Shown here one piece after another: positions 1 through 9,995 of a DNA stretch of 64,000 nucleotides. The stretch spans positions 62,001 to 126,000 of the forward strand of contig QZDS01000007.1 in assembly GCA_009917455.1 (NCBI GenBank), read 5' to 3'. Position 1 is the stretch's first letter, and every line of letters begins with the position of its first letter. The notes under the pieces are model-generated. The model searched no databases. It saw only the letters and a list, made by a program, of their open reading frames with translations, and was not told where the DNA came from. This DNA is from a bacterium 1xD8-48. GTDB lineage: Bacteria; Bacillota; Clostridia; Lachnospirales; Lachnospiraceae. The translations under genes and the position numbers were made by a program.

Positions 1-1267
1 CCTTTTCCGCCAGGGCCGTTCCTCCCTCTCCGCCCTTCTCCCAGACCTCGGAGACGGCAAACTCACAACCCTTTTCCTCGCAGAATTCTTTTACAAAGGA
101 AATCTCCGCCTGCGTGTCCGTGACAAAGCCGTTCAGGGTGACAACCACAGGCACTCCATATTGCTGAAGATTCTCTATATGCTTTTCCAGATTTACAATG
201 CCCTTTTTCAGCGCGTCAGGATTCTCCCCGGCAAGCTCCGCCCTGGGAACGCCTCCGTTGTATTTTAAGGCACGGACGGTGGCCACAAGTACCACTGCGT
301 CGGGTTTCAGATTCCCAATCCGGCATTTGATATCAAAAAATTTCTCCGCTCCCAGGTCGGCGCCGAAGCCGGCCTCGGTAATCACATAATCCGCCATCTT
401 AAGAGCTGTCTTTGTGGCGCGCACGGAATTACAGCCATGGGCGATATTGGCAAAAGGGCCGCCGTGAACCAGCGCAGGGGTATGCTCCAGGGTCTGAATC
501 AGATTGGGCTTCATGGCGTCCTTTAAAAGTGCCGCCATAGCGCCCACCGCCTGCAAATCTGCGGCAGTCACCGGCTCGCCTTTGTAATTATACGCCACTA
601 CGATTCTGCCAAGCCGCTCCTTCAAATCCTTCATGTCGCAGGCAAGGCATAAAACCGCCATGATTTCCGACGCCACGGTAATCACGAAATGGTCCTCCCT
701 GACAGTCCCGTCAGCTTTTGCGCCAAGTCCTACCACTACGTTGCGCAGAACTCTGTCGTTCATGTCAAGACATCTTTTCCAGACTACCTGCCGGGTATCA
801 ATCCCTAATTCATTCCCCTGCTGGATATGATTGTCAAGAAGCGCTGCAAGCAGATTGTTGGCGGAGGTAATCGCATGAAAATCCCCCGTAAAATGAAGGT
901 TCAAATCTTCCATAGGCACCACCTGGGCGTAACCGCCTCCGGCTGCTCCTCCCTTGATACCGAAGCAGGGACCTAAGGAGGGCTCCCGCAGGGCAATTAC
1001 CGCCTTTTTTCCTAACACGCCAAAAGCCTGGCCAAGTCCCACGCTGGTAGTTGTCTTTCCTTCCCCTGCCGGCGTTGGATTGATTGCCGTCACTAAAATC
1101 AGCTTTCCGTCCGGCCTCCCGGAAAGCTTTTCCATATATTCTTCGGAAAGCTTCGCCTTATATTTCCCGTAAAGCTCCAGCTCGTCTTCCCCGATTTCAA
1201 GCTTTGCCGCAACCTCCGTAATCGGTAAAAGCTCTGCCTCCTGAGCAATTTGAATATCTGTTTTCAT
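1..1267 (-). CDS. fhs: Formate--tetrahydrofolate ligase (partial, 3' end outside window)
   Basis: ATP-dependent ligation of formate to tetrahydrofolate, giving 10-formyl-THF. It is a cytosolic one-carbon enzyme and a core step of the methyl branch in acetogens and many Clostridia. The start ATG at 1267 gives [16 protein letters not shown] and is preceded by a GGAGGG ribosome binding site. About 422 of the usual ~555 residues are present, and the stop lies beyond base 1. Visible family signatures are the nucleotide-binding segment [29 protein letters not shown] and [11 protein letters not shown], with [16 protein letters not shown] and [19 protein letters not shown] further on. It starts 16 bp after the ftsK stop, so it is probably cotranscribed with tepA and ftsK. 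Confidence 0.97.
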   Translation of the reverse strand, partial: MKTDIQIAQEAELLPITEVAAKLEIGEDELELYGKYKAKLSEEYMEKLSGRPDGKLILVTAINPTPAGEGKTTTSVGLGQAFGVLGKKAVIALREPSLGPCFGIKGGAAGGGYAQVVPMEDLNLHFTGDFHAITSANNLLAALLDNHIQQGNELGIDTRQVVWKRCLDMNDRVLRNVVVGLGAKADGTVREDHFVITVASEIMAVLCLACDMKDLKERLGRIVVAYNYKGEPVTAADLQAVGAMAALLKDAMKPNLIQTLEHTPALVHGGPFANIAHGCNSVRATKTALKMADYVITEAGFGADLGAEKFFDIKCRIGNLKPDAVVLVATVRALKYNGGVPRAELAGENPDALKKGIVNLEKHIENLQQYGVPVVVTLNGFVTDTQAEISFVKEFCEEKGCEFAVSEVWEKGGEGGTALAEK

Positions 1268-1283
1268 CCCATGCCCTCCACAT

Positions 1284-4076
1284 CTACAATGATTCCTCTA
1301 TGTACTGCTCAAACTGTTCCTGGCTCATCAAAACCTTTCGGGGCTTCGTCCCCTCCTCCTCGCCTACCACGCCGGCCTCGCAAAGCTGATCCATAATCCT
1401 TGCCGCCCTGTTAAAGCCAATCTTAAACATTCTCTGCAACATGCCGATAGAAGCCTTGTCCTTTTCAATGATAAATCTGGCAGCCTCCACAAAATACTGG
1501 TCCCTCTCCCCGCCGTCTCCGGAGGATGCGCCCGCACCGCTTCCCATGGTGGTAATTTTTTCCTGAATATCGGAATTATAGCTGATATTCCCCAGCGTCT
1601 GATTCTTGAGAAACTCCACCACATCCGACACTTCCTTGTCGGAAACGAAAGCGCCCTGGACTCTTGCCGGCTTAGTGTAGCCCTGTGGATAAAAGAGCAT
1701 ATCGCCCTTTCCAAGGAGCTTTTCCGCCCCCACCATATCCAGTATGGTCCTGGAATCCGTGCCACTGGATACGCTGAAAGCCACACGGCTTGGCATATTG
1801 GCCTTAATCAGCCCTGTGATAACGTCCACAGAAGGCCTCTGAGTGGCAATCACCAGATGAATCCCCGCCGCCCTTGCAAGCTGCGCCAGACGGCAGATAG
1901 ACTCCTCCACCTCGCCGGGGCAGACCATCATAAGGTCCGCCAGCTCGTCCACGATAATGACAATCTGAGGCATCTTCGCCGGAGCGTTTTCGTCACCCTT
2001 ATCCCTCATGGCCTCTACCTTCTTATTATAACCCTTTAAATCCCTTACATTAAAATCGGCAAACTTCTGGTAGCGGTCCGTCATCTCGGCAACGCCCCAC
2101 TGCAGCGCACCCGATGCCTTTTTGGGTTCTGTCACAACGGGAATCAGAAGATGCGGAATCCCATTATAAACGCTGAGCTCCACCACCTTGGGGTCAACCA
2201 TAATCAGCTTCACATCGTCGGGGTGAGCCTTATACAAAATACTCATTATAAGCGTATTGATGCAGACGGATTTGCCCGAGCCGGTTGCCCCGGCAATCAG
2301 CATGTGGGGCATTTTGGCGATATCCGCCACCACCACCTTGCCGCCGATATCCTTTCCCACCGCAAAGGCAAGCCTGGAGGGAAAATCCTTAAATTCCTTA
2401 CTTTCTATCAAATCCCGGAGAGCAACCGTCATATTTTCTTTGTTAGGCACCTCGATTCCCACGGCCGCCTTGCCGGGAATAGGCGCTTCGATACGAATAT
2501 CCGTGGCCGCCAGATTCAGCTTGATATCATCGGAAAGCCCTACGATTTTACTCACCTTGACGCCCTGCTCCGGCTGCATTTCAAACCGGGTAACAGACGG
2601 CCCCTGGCTGATATCCGTAACAGTTACGCGCACACCAAAATTCTGCAGTGTCTGCTGCAGCTTTTGTGCCGTTTCCTTTAATTCTCTTGCGGAATCGCCG
2701 CCGGCGCCCTTCTGCCCTTTCGCCAGCTTGCTGACAGGCGGAAATATGTATTTTTTGGGAACTGCCGGCTTTGCTCCTGCCCCGGACGCCGGATTCCCAG
2801 CCCCTGTGTTCTCCGTCAGACCTCCTCCGGCGGAATGTGCCGCTGCTTTACCAGCCAGGCTCTTATCCGGCATCGCTGCCGCTGTTTTATCTACCGGACC
2901 TGCGCCCGGCATCGCTGCCTGATTTCCTGCTATTGGCTTTCCGGCGCCGGATACCGCTCCGAAAGCGCTCTGAGGCTCCGGCTCCATGAAGCCCCGGCTA
3001 TCCGGCTCCGCAAAATCCGCAGTGGGGAGCTCCCTGGTTTCTTCTTCCATGGACGCAAAAACGTCTGTGATTTCGGAAAGCTCGTCGGCTCCCTCCGTGT
3101 CCGAACCTGCTTCCTCAAGATAAGCGCTGTTAATCCTGATATTGTCAAAATTGAAAGCTTCGTTCTTACCTGTCTCCTCCTGCGCCGGATTTTCCGCCGC
3201 CAGCTCTATCTGCTCGTCAAAATCAGCCAGGTTGATTTCATGCAAATCATCCCGTACTCTGCTCTTTTCCTCTGCTTTTCCGGTCAGCGCGGTATCTAAC
3301 ATCACTCCGGTAACTTTTTTATCCATGCGGAGAATCTTTTCATCCTCCCGCTCCAGGGCTCTTTGCTTTTTTTCTTCCTCTTTGCGCCTTCGCGCTTCCT
3401 CCTGCTGCACTCTGCGCTCCTTTGCCCGCTCCTGCCGATAGGCCCGCTCCTCCATAGAACGCTCGTAAACCTTCCGGCTGCCGGATTTCACGCCGGACAC
3501 AAAGGATTTTTCCGTTACAACCACAATGGCAATAATGGTCGCCACCAAAAGCATCAGCACCGTGCCAATCATTCCCAGAAAACGGCAGCTAAAGTAAGCC
3601 AGGGAACCGCCGGTTACGCCGCCGCCGCTGTGAGATTCGCTGCATCTATCGTAGATTTCCTTTATCTGATAGCTTTCCGCCGCCTGGGGGGCGCCCGTAA
3701 ACAAATCGAACACAATCCCCACAATCAGAAACAGCAATACGCCCGCCACCAGCTTACGGGCAGCGACAGGGCTCCCGCTGTTTACCATTCCAAAGGCAAT
3801 CATAAGGAAAATAACCAGCGGCATCACATAGGCCGTCAGTCCGAAAATGCCGAACATCACGTTGCTGAGTGTATTTCCCACTACTCCCGCAATGCCAAAA
3901 TTGCATACAAATAAAAAGGCGGCAACCGCAAACAAAATAATCAGAAAAATTTCATTTCTGATTGCCACGTCCATTGGTTCACTTGTTCTTTTATTCTGAT
4001 AAGCCCTGCCCGAGCGGCTCTTTCCCTTGCCGCTCTGCCGGCTACGCCCTGCGCTGCTTTTCTTTGTCTGTGCCAT
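1284..4076 (-). CDS. ftsK: DNA translocase FtsK/SpoIIIE
   Basis: Hexameric, membrane-anchored ATPase that pumps double-stranded DNA through the division or sporulation septum. The 930-residue protein has four or so N-terminal membrane segments (about residues 35-180). A long charged, Ala/Gly/Pro-rich linker follows. The motor domain carries Walker A GATGSGKS near residue 595 and Walker [16 protein letters not shown]-terminal gamma winged helix (from about residue 865, [17 protein letters not shown]) reads DNA polarity sequences. An upstream in-frame ATG at 4097 exists, but the strong SD AGGGGGAG sits 8 nt before the ATG at 4076 (MAQTKK), so I use that. Neighbouring tepA is also next to spoIIIE in Bacillus. 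Whether it acts in division, sporulation or both cannot be told from sequence. Confidence 0.95.
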   Translation of the reverse strand: MAQTKKSSAGRSRQSGKGKSRSGRAYQNKRTSEPMDVAIRNEIFLIILFAVAAFLFVCNFGIAGVVGNTLSNVMFGIFGLTAYVMPLVIFLMIAFGMVNSGSPVAARKLVAGVLLFLIVGIVFDLFTGAPQAAESYQIKEIYDRCSESHSGGGVTGGSLAYFSCRFLGMIGTVLMLLVATIIAIVVVTEKSFVSGVKSGSRKVYERSMEERAYRQERAKERRVQQEEARRRKEEEKKQRALEREDEKILRMDKKVTGVMLDTALTGKAEEKSRVRDDLHEINLADFDEQIELAAENPAQEETGKNEAFNFDNIRINSAYLEEAGSDTEGADELSEITDVFASMEEETRELPTADFAEPDSRGFMEPEPQSAFGAVSGAGKPIAGNQAAMPGAGPVDKTAAAMPDKSLAGKAAAHSAGGGLTENTGAGNPASGAGAKPAVPKKYIFPPVSKLAKGQKGAGGDSARELKETAQKLQQTLQNFGVRVTVTDISQGPSVTRFEMQPEQGVKVSKIVGLSDDIKLNLAATDIRIEAPIPGKAAVGIEVPNKENMTVALRDLIESKEFKDFPSRLAFAVGKDIGGKVVVADIAKMPHMLIAGATGSGKSVCINTLIMSILYKAHPDDVKLIMVDPKVVELSVYNGIPHLLIPVVTEPKKASGALQWGVAEMTDRYQKFADFNVRDLKGYNKKVEAMRDKGDENAPAKMPQIVIIVDELADLMMVCPGEVEESICRLAQLARAAGIHLVIATQRPSVDVITGLIKANMPSRVAFSVSSGTDSRTILDMVGAEKLLGKGDMLFYPQGYTKPARVQGAFVSDKEVSDVVEFLKNQTLGNISYNSDIQEKITTMGSGAGASSGDGGERDQYFVEAARFIIEKDKASIGMLQRMFKIGFNRAARIMDQLCEAGVVGEEEGTKPRKVLMSQEQFEQYIEESL

Positions 4077-4209
4077 ACCAAATACTCCCCCTGACATCCT
4101 GGGTACTCAGTTTTTTCATTCCCGAAAGCCTGACCGGCATTTTAAGAATCCCATATAGTATAGCATCTTCATTCACCATTGTCACCAATAAACGATATTT
4201 TGTACCGAA

Positions 4210-4920
4210 TTATTTATTATTCTGCTTTGTCTTTTTCTTTTTATCTATCATTGTGTGCAGCTTATCCATGGCTTTGTTGATTCCGCCAGTTTCGTTGATG
4301 ATGCCCTCGGCAACCGCCTCCTCGCCCACAAGAATGGTTCCCACATCCTTTGTGAGCACGCCGGTTTCCATCATCAGCTCCTCGAACCTTCCTTTGTTGA
4401 TTTTACAGTGGCTGCACACAAAGCCTGTAATCCTGTTTTGAATCTGCCGGAAATAATCGAATGTCTGGGGCACCCCGATCACCATCCCGTTCATCCGCAC
4501 AGGATGGATTACCATGGTTCCCGTGGGAACAATAAAAGAATAATCCGTGCTTACGGCTATAGGCACGCCGATGGAATGGCTTCCTCCCAGCACAAGGGAA
4601 ACGGTGGGCTTGCTTAAGGAGGCAATCATTTCAGCAATGGCAAGGCCTGCCTCCACATCGCCTCCCATGGTGTTTAACAAAATCAGCACACCGTCAATAT
4701 TTCCGCTGTCTTCAATCGCCGCCAGCTCGGGAAGAATATGTTCATATTTGGTAGTTTTGGAATTGTTGCCGAGATTGTCATGCCCCTCCACTTCACCGAT
4801 AACGGTAATCAGGTGAATGGTATGGGATTTTCCGTTCTTGTCAAGGGTAACCTGACCGGTTTCTTCGATTTTTTCACTTCTATGCTTTTCTTCGTCTATC
4901 TTCTTATCCTTATCTGACAT
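4210..4920 (-). CDS. tepA: ClpP-like serine protease TepA (YmfB family)
   Basis: Cytosolic Clp-protease-fold serine peptidase. The B. subtilis relative TepA has been linked to protein translocation and germination phenotypes. The protein has 236 residues. The ClpP-fold core runs from about residue 35 to 220. A Ser in GGSHSIG (near residue 112) and a His in VIHPVRMNG (near residue 140) occupy the positions of the ClpP catalytic Ser and His. The lysine-rich tail ends KKKKTKQNNK. The ATG at 4920 follows AGAGGTGTAAGT and is preferred over the longer reading from 4959, which would begin inside the terminator hairpin. It lies directly upstream of ftsK/spoIIIE, the same arrangement as in Bacillus, supporting the TepA assignment over canonical ClpP. 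Confidence 0.9.
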   Translation of the reverse strand: MSDKDKKIDEEKHRSEKIEETGQVTLDKNGKSHTIHLITVIGEVEGHDNLGNNSKTTKYEHILPELAAIEDSGNIDGVLILLNTMGGDVEAGLAIAEMIASLSKPTVSLVLGGSHSIGVPIAVSTDYSFIVPTGTMVIHPVRMNGMVIGVPQTFDYFRQIQNRITGFVCSHCKINKGRFEELMMETGVLTKDVGTILVGEEAVAEGIINETGGINKAMDKLHTMIDKKKKTKQNNK

Positions 4921-4946
4921 ACTTACACCTCTTTTCGGATTACTAT

Positions 4947-4989
4947 AAAAAGACTGCATAAGCAGTGTTTATACATTGCTTATACAGTC
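4947..4989 (-). terminator. Rho-independent terminator upstream of tepA
   Basis: Two 17-nt arms (4952-4968 and 4973-4989) form a stem with two mismatches and a 4-nt loop. On the minus strand the stem runs directly into TTTTTATAG. It closes the rex-to-5025 gene series and separates it from tepA-ftsK-fhs, whose promoter must lie in or right after the hairpin. Confidence 0.8.
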
Positions 4990-5024
4990 TCATATAGTAT
5001 ACTTCCCTGTTATTTTTTTATACA

Positions 5025-5972
5025 TCAGAAGTCGAAATCATCGTTTTCTTTAATTTTGTAATCAAATTCGTTTTCATCGGGAAAATCCATCAAATCGTCA
5101 ATCTCTTTCAAATCAAAATCCATTTCCCGCTTCACATGTTTTTTCGGTCCCGGAAGAGGATTCTCAATATACTTTATCCTTCTGCCGTCCTCCGTGATAA
5201 AGTAACTGTCCTGTTTTTCCTCCACCGGCACTTTACCGGCCTCTTTTACTGGCGTTCCGGTATTTTTCACAGCGCTCTCTCTTTCGTTTTCTTCCGCCGC
5301 AGTCCTCTGGTTCTTCTTTCGCATACTCCTGAAAATCCACTGGCTGGCAATCCCCGCCGCCACCGCGAAAAACAGCCAGAGAGGAAGGTAAATCCCAAGG
5401 GAGTTTCGGATACAAATTACGCCCAGATAAAAGCCCATTACAATCAGGCAGAGCCTGCCAAAGTTGTTCAGCCCCTTATTCCTTAAAGGCTTTTGCAGAC
5501 AGCCCAGAATCACCAGGACAATTGTCCAGTGAAGCATGTAATAATTTTCAGGACAAATCACAAACACCGTGTTCATTATCCAGGGCGACACAAGCAAAAT
5601 ACTTCCCGCCGTTATTCCCGCAAGCCGTCCAAACAAAAGGCACATCCCCGCGAAAAAAAGAAGCAGCCACAATATCTGCAAAACAAGCTGATAAACGCAG
5701 ACCGCCTCCGTTTTGTTTCCCACGAACCGCAAAAGCCGGGACAGATTTTCTCCGTAACCGACAGACAGCCCGGCGGACAGTACTCTTTCACTCCCGCCGG
5801 TCTGAATCATGGCGTATTCAAAATATCCGTATGTATCGAGAACCGGCTTTTTGGAAAGCCCCAGAAAACCGGCAAGCCCTTCGCCGCTTCGGCTTAAAAG
5901 GAAATAGACTGTCCGGCTTGCTATGGCGGCCAGTATCCATATAAAGTTACAGATTTTCTGTTTTCTATTCAT
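5025..5972 (-). CDS. Polytopic membrane protein with conserved charged C-terminus, unknown function
   Basis: No named family recognised. The 315-residue protein has several hydrophobic segments between residues 8 and 210 (for example LQILWLLLFFAGMCLLFG and a long one around residue 190). They are followed by a cytoplasmic tail of about 100 residues. The tail contains DGRRIKYIENPLPGPKKHVK, then a very acidic end rich in Asp, Glu and Phe. The region from residue 35 to 95 is mostly polar and could be an outside loop, as in polytopic glycosyltransferase-like proteins, but I see no catalytic motif. The start ATG overlaps the yebC stop by 8 nt, indicating translational coupling. The terminator at 4947-4989 follows. 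Confidence 0.75.
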   Translation of the reverse strand: MNRKQKICNFIWILAAIASRTVYFLLSRSGEGLAGFLGLSKKPVLDTYGYFEYAMIQTGGSERVLSAGLSVGYGENLSRLLRFVGNKTEAVCVYQLVLQILWLLLFFAGMCLLFGRLAGITAGSILLVSPWIMNTVFVICPENYYMLHWTIVLVILGCLQKPLRNKGLNNFGRLCLIVMGFYLGVICIRNSLGIYLPLWLFFAVAAGIASQWIFRSMRKKNQRTAAEENERESAVKNTGTPVKEAGKVPVEEKQDSYFITEDGRRIKYIENPLPGPKKHVKREMDFDLKEIDDLMDFPDENEFDYKIKENDDFDF

Positions 5973-6693
5973 CCCAGTTATGGTACACTGACTGTACGTC
6001 GTCGTCCTCGTCCAAAAGATCCAGTATCTTCTGCAAACCCTTCAATGCCGCCTCGTCCGTAAGCTCCACATAATTCTGCGGAATCATGGTGACTTCTGCG
6101 GAGACAAAGGAAATTCCGCTGTCCGCAAGAGCCTGCTGCACTTTGTCAAAATCATCGGGGGCTGTCAGCACCTCGTAGCTGTCCTCCTCCTCGGAAAAGT
6201 CCTCCGCGCCTGCGTCCAAAGCCAGCATCATAAGCTCGTCGGCATCCCCCTCATACTCCTCCTTGTCGATTATCATCTGCCCCTTTTTGTCAAACATGAA
6301 AGAAACGCAGCCGGGCGTGCCCACGTTGCCGTTTCCCTTTGTGAAAGCGTTTCTCACATTGGCCGCCGTTCTGTTCTGGTTATCCGTAAGGGCGTCCACA
6401 ATAATTGCCGTTCCGCCCGGACCGTATCCCTCGTAGGTCACATATTTGTAATTAACGTTCCCCACATCCCCGGCCGCTTTCTTGATTCCCCTGTCAATGG
6501 TATCATTAGGCATGTTGTTGGCTTTTGCCTTTGCGATTACCTGGGCCAGCCTGGAATTGTTGGAAGGGTCAGCCCCGCCTTCCTTTACCGCTACCGCGAT
6601 TTCCCGTCCGAGAATTGTAAAAATTTTCCCTTTGGCCGCATCGTTTTTTTCTTTCTTATGCTTGATGTTTGCAAATTTTGAATGTCCTGACAT
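5965..6693 (-). CDS. yebC: YebC/PmpR family regulator
   Basis: Conserved cytosolic protein of 242 residues. The YebC/PmpR family was first described as transcriptional regulators, and members have more recently been tied to translation of difficult sequences. The N-terminal signature MSGHSKFANIKHKKEKND is present, followed by the central GYGPGGTAIIVDALTDNQNR segment and an acidic C-terminal domain. A longer reading from 6723 is possible, but GGAGG lies 5 nt before the ATG at 6693, which also gives the canonical N-terminus. It overlaps the next gene by 8 nt and follows the CorC-like gene by 39 nt. Confidence 0.96.
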   Translation of the reverse strand: MSGHSKFANIKHKKEKNDAAKGKIFTILGREIAVAVKEGGADPSNNSRLAQVIAKAKANNMPNDTIDRGIKKAAGDVGNVNYKYVTYEGYGPGGTAIIVDALTDNQNRTAANVRNAFTKGNGNVGTPGCVSFMFDKKGQMIIDKEEYEGDADELMMLALDAGAEDFSEEEDSYEVLTAPDDFDKVQQALADSGISFVSAEVTMIPQNYVELTDEAALKGLQKILDLLDEDDDVQSVYHNWDE

Positions 6694-6732
6694 TTTTTCC
6701 TCCATCCTGAAAGCCTGTTTCATTCCCGCAGC

Positions 6733-8175
6733 CTACTGCGGGTCTTTTGCTTCTTCCTCTGAACTGCGCGCGTCCCCCGCCTCCTTTTTATCGGGAAGCC
6801 TTTTTACAAGAACGCTCTTTATCATTCTGTTTTCAACCTGCATGATTTTAAATTCATAGCCGTCTACGTTAATGGAAAACTCCTCGTCTTCCTCCGGAAT
6901 CTTATCCATTTTGGAAATCATAAAGCCGTTTAAAGTGTCAAATTCCTTTTCATTAAAGGAAATATCAAACCTCTCCTCCAGCTCCTCGAGAGGCGTGATT
7001 CCTTCTATTATATACTCGTCGGCATTTCCGGTCTCCTCGATATGCTCCTCGTCCTCGTCATATTCGTCCAGAATATTTCCGACGATTTCCTCAAGGATAT
7101 CCTCCATGGCGATTAGCCCTATTGTCTGTCCATACTCATCCACCACAATCACCATCTGCGTCTTGGTGTGCTGCATACTTTCAAACAAAGCGTCTATATT
7201 CTTCGTCTCGGGAACAAAGGTGGCCTCTCTGAGAAGTCCCGGAATCTCCGAAACCGGCAGCCCCATATTCCCCTCCTGTCTGTGAAAGCGCATGGCGTCC
7301 CTGAAATGAAGAATACCGATAATGTTATCCAGATTTTCCTCAAAAACCGGAAAACGGCTTTTGCTTTCGCTGAGCATGTAATTGATGGCATCGCCTAATG
7401 TCATATCTTTATCAATGCCAAGAATATTGGTTCTGTGGGTCATGATATCCTGAGCTTCCTTGTCGCCGAACTCAAAGATTTTAGTAATCATCTCCGCTTC
7501 CGAAGCCATCAGCACTCCCTGCTCGTGTCCTTCATTGACCATGGATATGATTTCCTCTTCCGTCACATCCTCCGCGCCTGCGTCCGCGTGAATTCCGAAA
7601 ATCCGCAGAACCCCTTTGGCGGTAACGGATATCAGGCCGGTTACCGGGCTGAATATTCTGGTGATATGATAGATGGGATTGATACAGGCAAAAGCCCATT
7701 TGTCGGCATACCTGGCGCCCAGCTTTTTGGGAATCAGCACCCCGAAGGTAAGCAATATGTAAAGCAGCACCGCGCCGGAAAGAATCACCGCAATAACGGA
7801 AACTGCTGCCGGTGAGACCGACATGCCCTCCAGCTTCTCAAAAACTCCCTTTTCCAGAAGCTTTCTCGCGACACGTCCGAATACTCCCAGGAAAAACGCC
7901 CCCATCACCAGATTGATTAACGTGACCACCAACTGGACAGTATTGATATACTGCCCCGGGCTTATGGTGATTTTGTAAAGGCGCTCCGCCTTTTTGTTTA
8001 ACATAAGGGCAGCTCGCGAAGCGCGCTGTCCGTTGTTTCCCTTCTCCTTAAACTGCTCGGAAAGCTCTTTTGCGTTTAACTCCCTGACCGCCTCGCCAAA
8101 TCCATAAAACAGCATGTCAATCAGAAGCAACGCGAAAAAAAAGATACAACTGGCCGTAGGCCCGCCATCGTCCAT
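6733..8175 (-). CDS. CNNM/CorC-HlyC family membrane protein (DUF21 plus CBS pair)
   Basis: Integral membrane protein of the CNNM/CorC class (often annotated hemolysin C), linked in the family to Mg2+ or other divalent cation export. The 480 residues divide into a DUF21 transmembrane domain (about residues 5-190), two CBS motifs (about 200-340, including MTHRTNILGIDKDMTLGDAI and VDEYGQTIGLIAMEDILEE) and a C-terminal CorC/HlyC ligand-binding domain (about 365-455). The ATG at 8175 has AGGAGAT upstream. The longer reading from 8238 would add 21 residues without a good SD. The gene lies between mazF and yebC in one series. The transported ion is not visible from sequence. Confidence 0.92.
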   Translation of the reverse strand: MDDGGPTASCIFFFALLLIDMLFYGFGEAVRELNAKELSEQFKEKGNNGQRASRAALMLNKKAERLYKITISPGQYINTVQLVVTLINLVMGAFFLGVFGRVARKLLEKGVFEKLEGMSVSPAAVSVIAVILSGAVLLYILLTFGVLIPKKLGARYADKWAFACINPIYHITRIFSPVTGLISVTAKGVLRIFGIHADAGAEDVTEEEIISMVNEGHEQGVLMASEAEMITKIFEFGDKEAQDIMTHRTNILGIDKDMTLGDAINYMLSESKSRFPVFEENLDNIIGILHFRDAMRFHRQEGNMGLPVSEIPGLLREATFVPETKNIDALFESMQHTKTQMVIVVDEYGQTIGLIAMEDILEEIVGNILDEYDEDEEHIEETGNADEYIIEGITPLEELEERFDISFNEKEFDTLNGFMISKMDKIPEEDEEFSINVDGYEFKIMQVENRMIKSVLVKRLPDKKEAGDARSSEEEAKDPQ

Positions 8176-8272
8176 TTTTATTTCATCTCCTATTCCGGTA
8201 CCGCAGACGCCCTCCGGTACACTCGTAAAATTCCACATTAAACTATATCATCTTGCGCTCTTATCGTCAATA

Positions 8273-8614
8273 CTATGTATCCAGTTCCAGACTGACCATA
8301 AGACCGCGGTTTACCCGCCGCATAATATCCTCGTCCAGATGGCATACCTTATCCTTCAGCCTTTTCTTGTCTATCGTGCGAAGCTGCTCTAACAAAACCA
8401 CGGAATCTTTAACCATATCGTATCTTCCCGCATTTAACTCTATATGGGTGGGCAGCTTAGCCTTATTCATTTTAGATGTAATTGCCGCGCAGATTACAGT
8501 CGGGCTGTGTCTGTTCCCCACGTCATTCTGGACAATCAGGACAGGACGAACTCCGCCCTGCTCAGAGCCTACAACCGGCCGCAAATCCGCATAGTAAATA
8601 TCCCCTCTTTTCAC
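8273..8614 (-). CDS. mazF: MazF/PemK-type mRNA interferase (EndoA/NdoA-like)
   Basis: Sequence-specific endoribonuclease toxin fold. The 113 residues align by eye along their whole length with B. subtilis Endo[21 protein letters not shown], then [27 protein letters not shown] and a [13 protein letters not shown] segment. The start is GTG at 8614 with AGAAGGG upstream. It directly follows alr, as in Bacillus, but the usual MazE/EndoAI antitoxin gene between alr and mazF is missing: only 77 bp separate them and they hold no ORF with an SD. A promoter-like sequence lies in that gap. The missing partner may be elsewhere or may not exist. Confidence 0.93.
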   Translation of the reverse strand: MKRGDIYYADLRPVVGSEQGGVRPVLIVQNDVGNRHSPTVICAAITSKMNKAKLPTHIELNAGRYDMVKDSVVLLEQLRTIDKKRLKDKVCHLDEDIMRRVNRGLMVSLELDT

Positions 8615-8655
8615 TTTTCAACCCTTCTTTCCAACAGGATATTTTAATAATAGGT

Positions 8656-8685
8656 AGTATAACCGTATTGTCAGAAGGTATTCAA
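8656..8685 (-). promoter_or_regulatory. Candidate sigma-A promoter for mazF
   Basis: On the minus strand TTGAAT (8680-8685) and TATACT (8656-8661) are separated by 18 nt in the alr-mazF gap. This would let mazF be expressed apart from alr. It is a sequence match only. Confidence 0.5.
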
Positions 8686-8691
8686 ACGGGC

Positions 8692-9882
8692 CTAAAAATT
8701 CTGATAATCCCGGCCGCAGAGAAGTCCGCCCTTTCGGTAATACCGCGGCACCCGGCTGCCAAGGCAGCAGGCAAATTCATAATTAAATCTTCCTGACAGT
8801 TCCCCGGCCTGCTCCATGGTAATCTGTTCGTCTCCGTCCCGCCCTATCAGTGTGACAATATCCCCCTCCCGGGCTTTCGGAATATCCGTCACGTCCACCA
8901 TAAACTGATCCATGCATATCCGGCCTAAAATGCCCGCTTTTTTTCCGTGTATCAGTACAAATCCTTTCCCCGACAGGCCTCTGGGATAACCGTCCGCATA
9001 CCCTGCCGGTATGGTGGCAATCCGCATTTTTTTCCGCGCCACAAAGGTTCCCCCATAACTGACGGCTGTTCCGGCTTCTATTTCCTTTACATAAACAATC
9101 CTGCTGTACAGGGACAGTGCCGGGATTAAGGGAATTCTGTCTCTTTTCATCTGGCCGGAAGGCCACAGGCCATAGAGGGCGATTCCGGCGCGAACGGCAT
9201 CCATTGATGCTTCGGGCAGCTCCATAATCCCCGCACTGTTAGCGCAATGCTTTATGGAAATTTCCCTGCCGCATCTTTCCTTTATCAGGGACAAAAAATC
9301 CTGAAACAGCGAAAGCTGTCTTTTGGCATACGTCTTGTCGGCTTCGTCCGCCCTTGCAAAGTGAGTGAAAATCCCTTCCACCTCCACCCCTGGCGTTGCA
9401 AAAGCTTCCTCCACAAAAGAAAGCCCGCTCTCGTCCGGCAAAATTCCGATACGGCTCATCCCGGTATCCACTTTAATATGTACTCTGGCTTTTTTCATAA
9501 GCCCGTTTTTCATATTCATACTGTAAATATCGGAAAGCGCCTTTAATGTATCCCTCCGAAACACAGTTATCCGAATTTCCTCTTCTATAAGACGCTCATA
9601 GTCATCCGGGAAGCAATATCCCAAAATTAAAACGGGACTTAGAACCCCGGCCTCCCTCAGGGAAAAAGCTTCCTGCGCTGTGGCAACTGCAAATCCGGCT
9701 GCCTCCTTCGTCTTTTCCAGTTCTCTTGCAATGGGAACCGCCCCATGGCCATAGCCGTCCGCCTTCACTACTGCAATAATTTTTGTCTCCGGAGAAAGGT
9801 TTTCCCTCATATGCCTTAAATTGCTGCTCACGGCGTCGAGATTCACTTCCGCGTAAACTCTTTCATACTCCTCTTTCTTCAT
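8692..9882 (-). CDS. alr: Alanine racemase
   Basis: PLP enzyme interconverting L- and D-alanine for peptidoglycan. The 396 residues match the family length. The PLP lysine lies in VVKADGYGHGA (Lys40), and the second catalytic base Tyr is in AVSYGGTF around residue 270. The C-terminal domain has GRICMDQFMVDVTDIP. The start ATG at 9882 has AGGGAAGG upstream. It lies in the rex-nnr-alr-mazF series, 113 bp after the nnr stop. The final residues (GGLLCGRDYQNF) extend slightly past the usual end of the family. Confidence 0.97.
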   Translation of the reverse strand: MKKEEYERVYAEVNLDAVSSNLRHMRENLSPETKIIAVVKADGYGHGAVPIARELEKTKEAAGFAVATAQEAFSLREAGVLSPVLILGYCFPDDYERLIEEEIRITVFRRDTLKALSDIYSMNMKNGLMKKARVHIKVDTGMSRIGILPDESGLSFVEEAFATPGVEVEGIFTHFARADEADKTYAKRQLSLFQDFLSLIKERCGREISIKHCANSAGIMELPEASMDAVRAGIALYGLWPSGQMKRDRIPLIPALSLYSRIVYVKEIEAGTAVSYGGTFVARKKMRIATIPAGYADGYPRGLSGKGFVLIHGKKAGILGRICMDQFMVDVTDIPKAREGDIVTLIGRDGDEQITMEQAGELSGRFNYEFACCLGSRVPRYYRKGGLLCGRDYQNF

Positions 9883-9995
9883 TCTCTTTTCCTTCCCTCT
9901 GCCTGCACTTTAAACCATAAGCTGTCACGCTCCGTAAGCCGGCTTATGGCAGCAAATCCGCATACGCTGCCCGGCGAATTTTGCCGCGCCTTCAT

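Noticed and set aside
1284..4097. Plus-strand and alternative frames of 100-220 codons across ftsK, alr, der and other genes
   Set aside because: They lie opposite or out of frame with clearly conserved proteins, lack SD sequences and show no family motifs.
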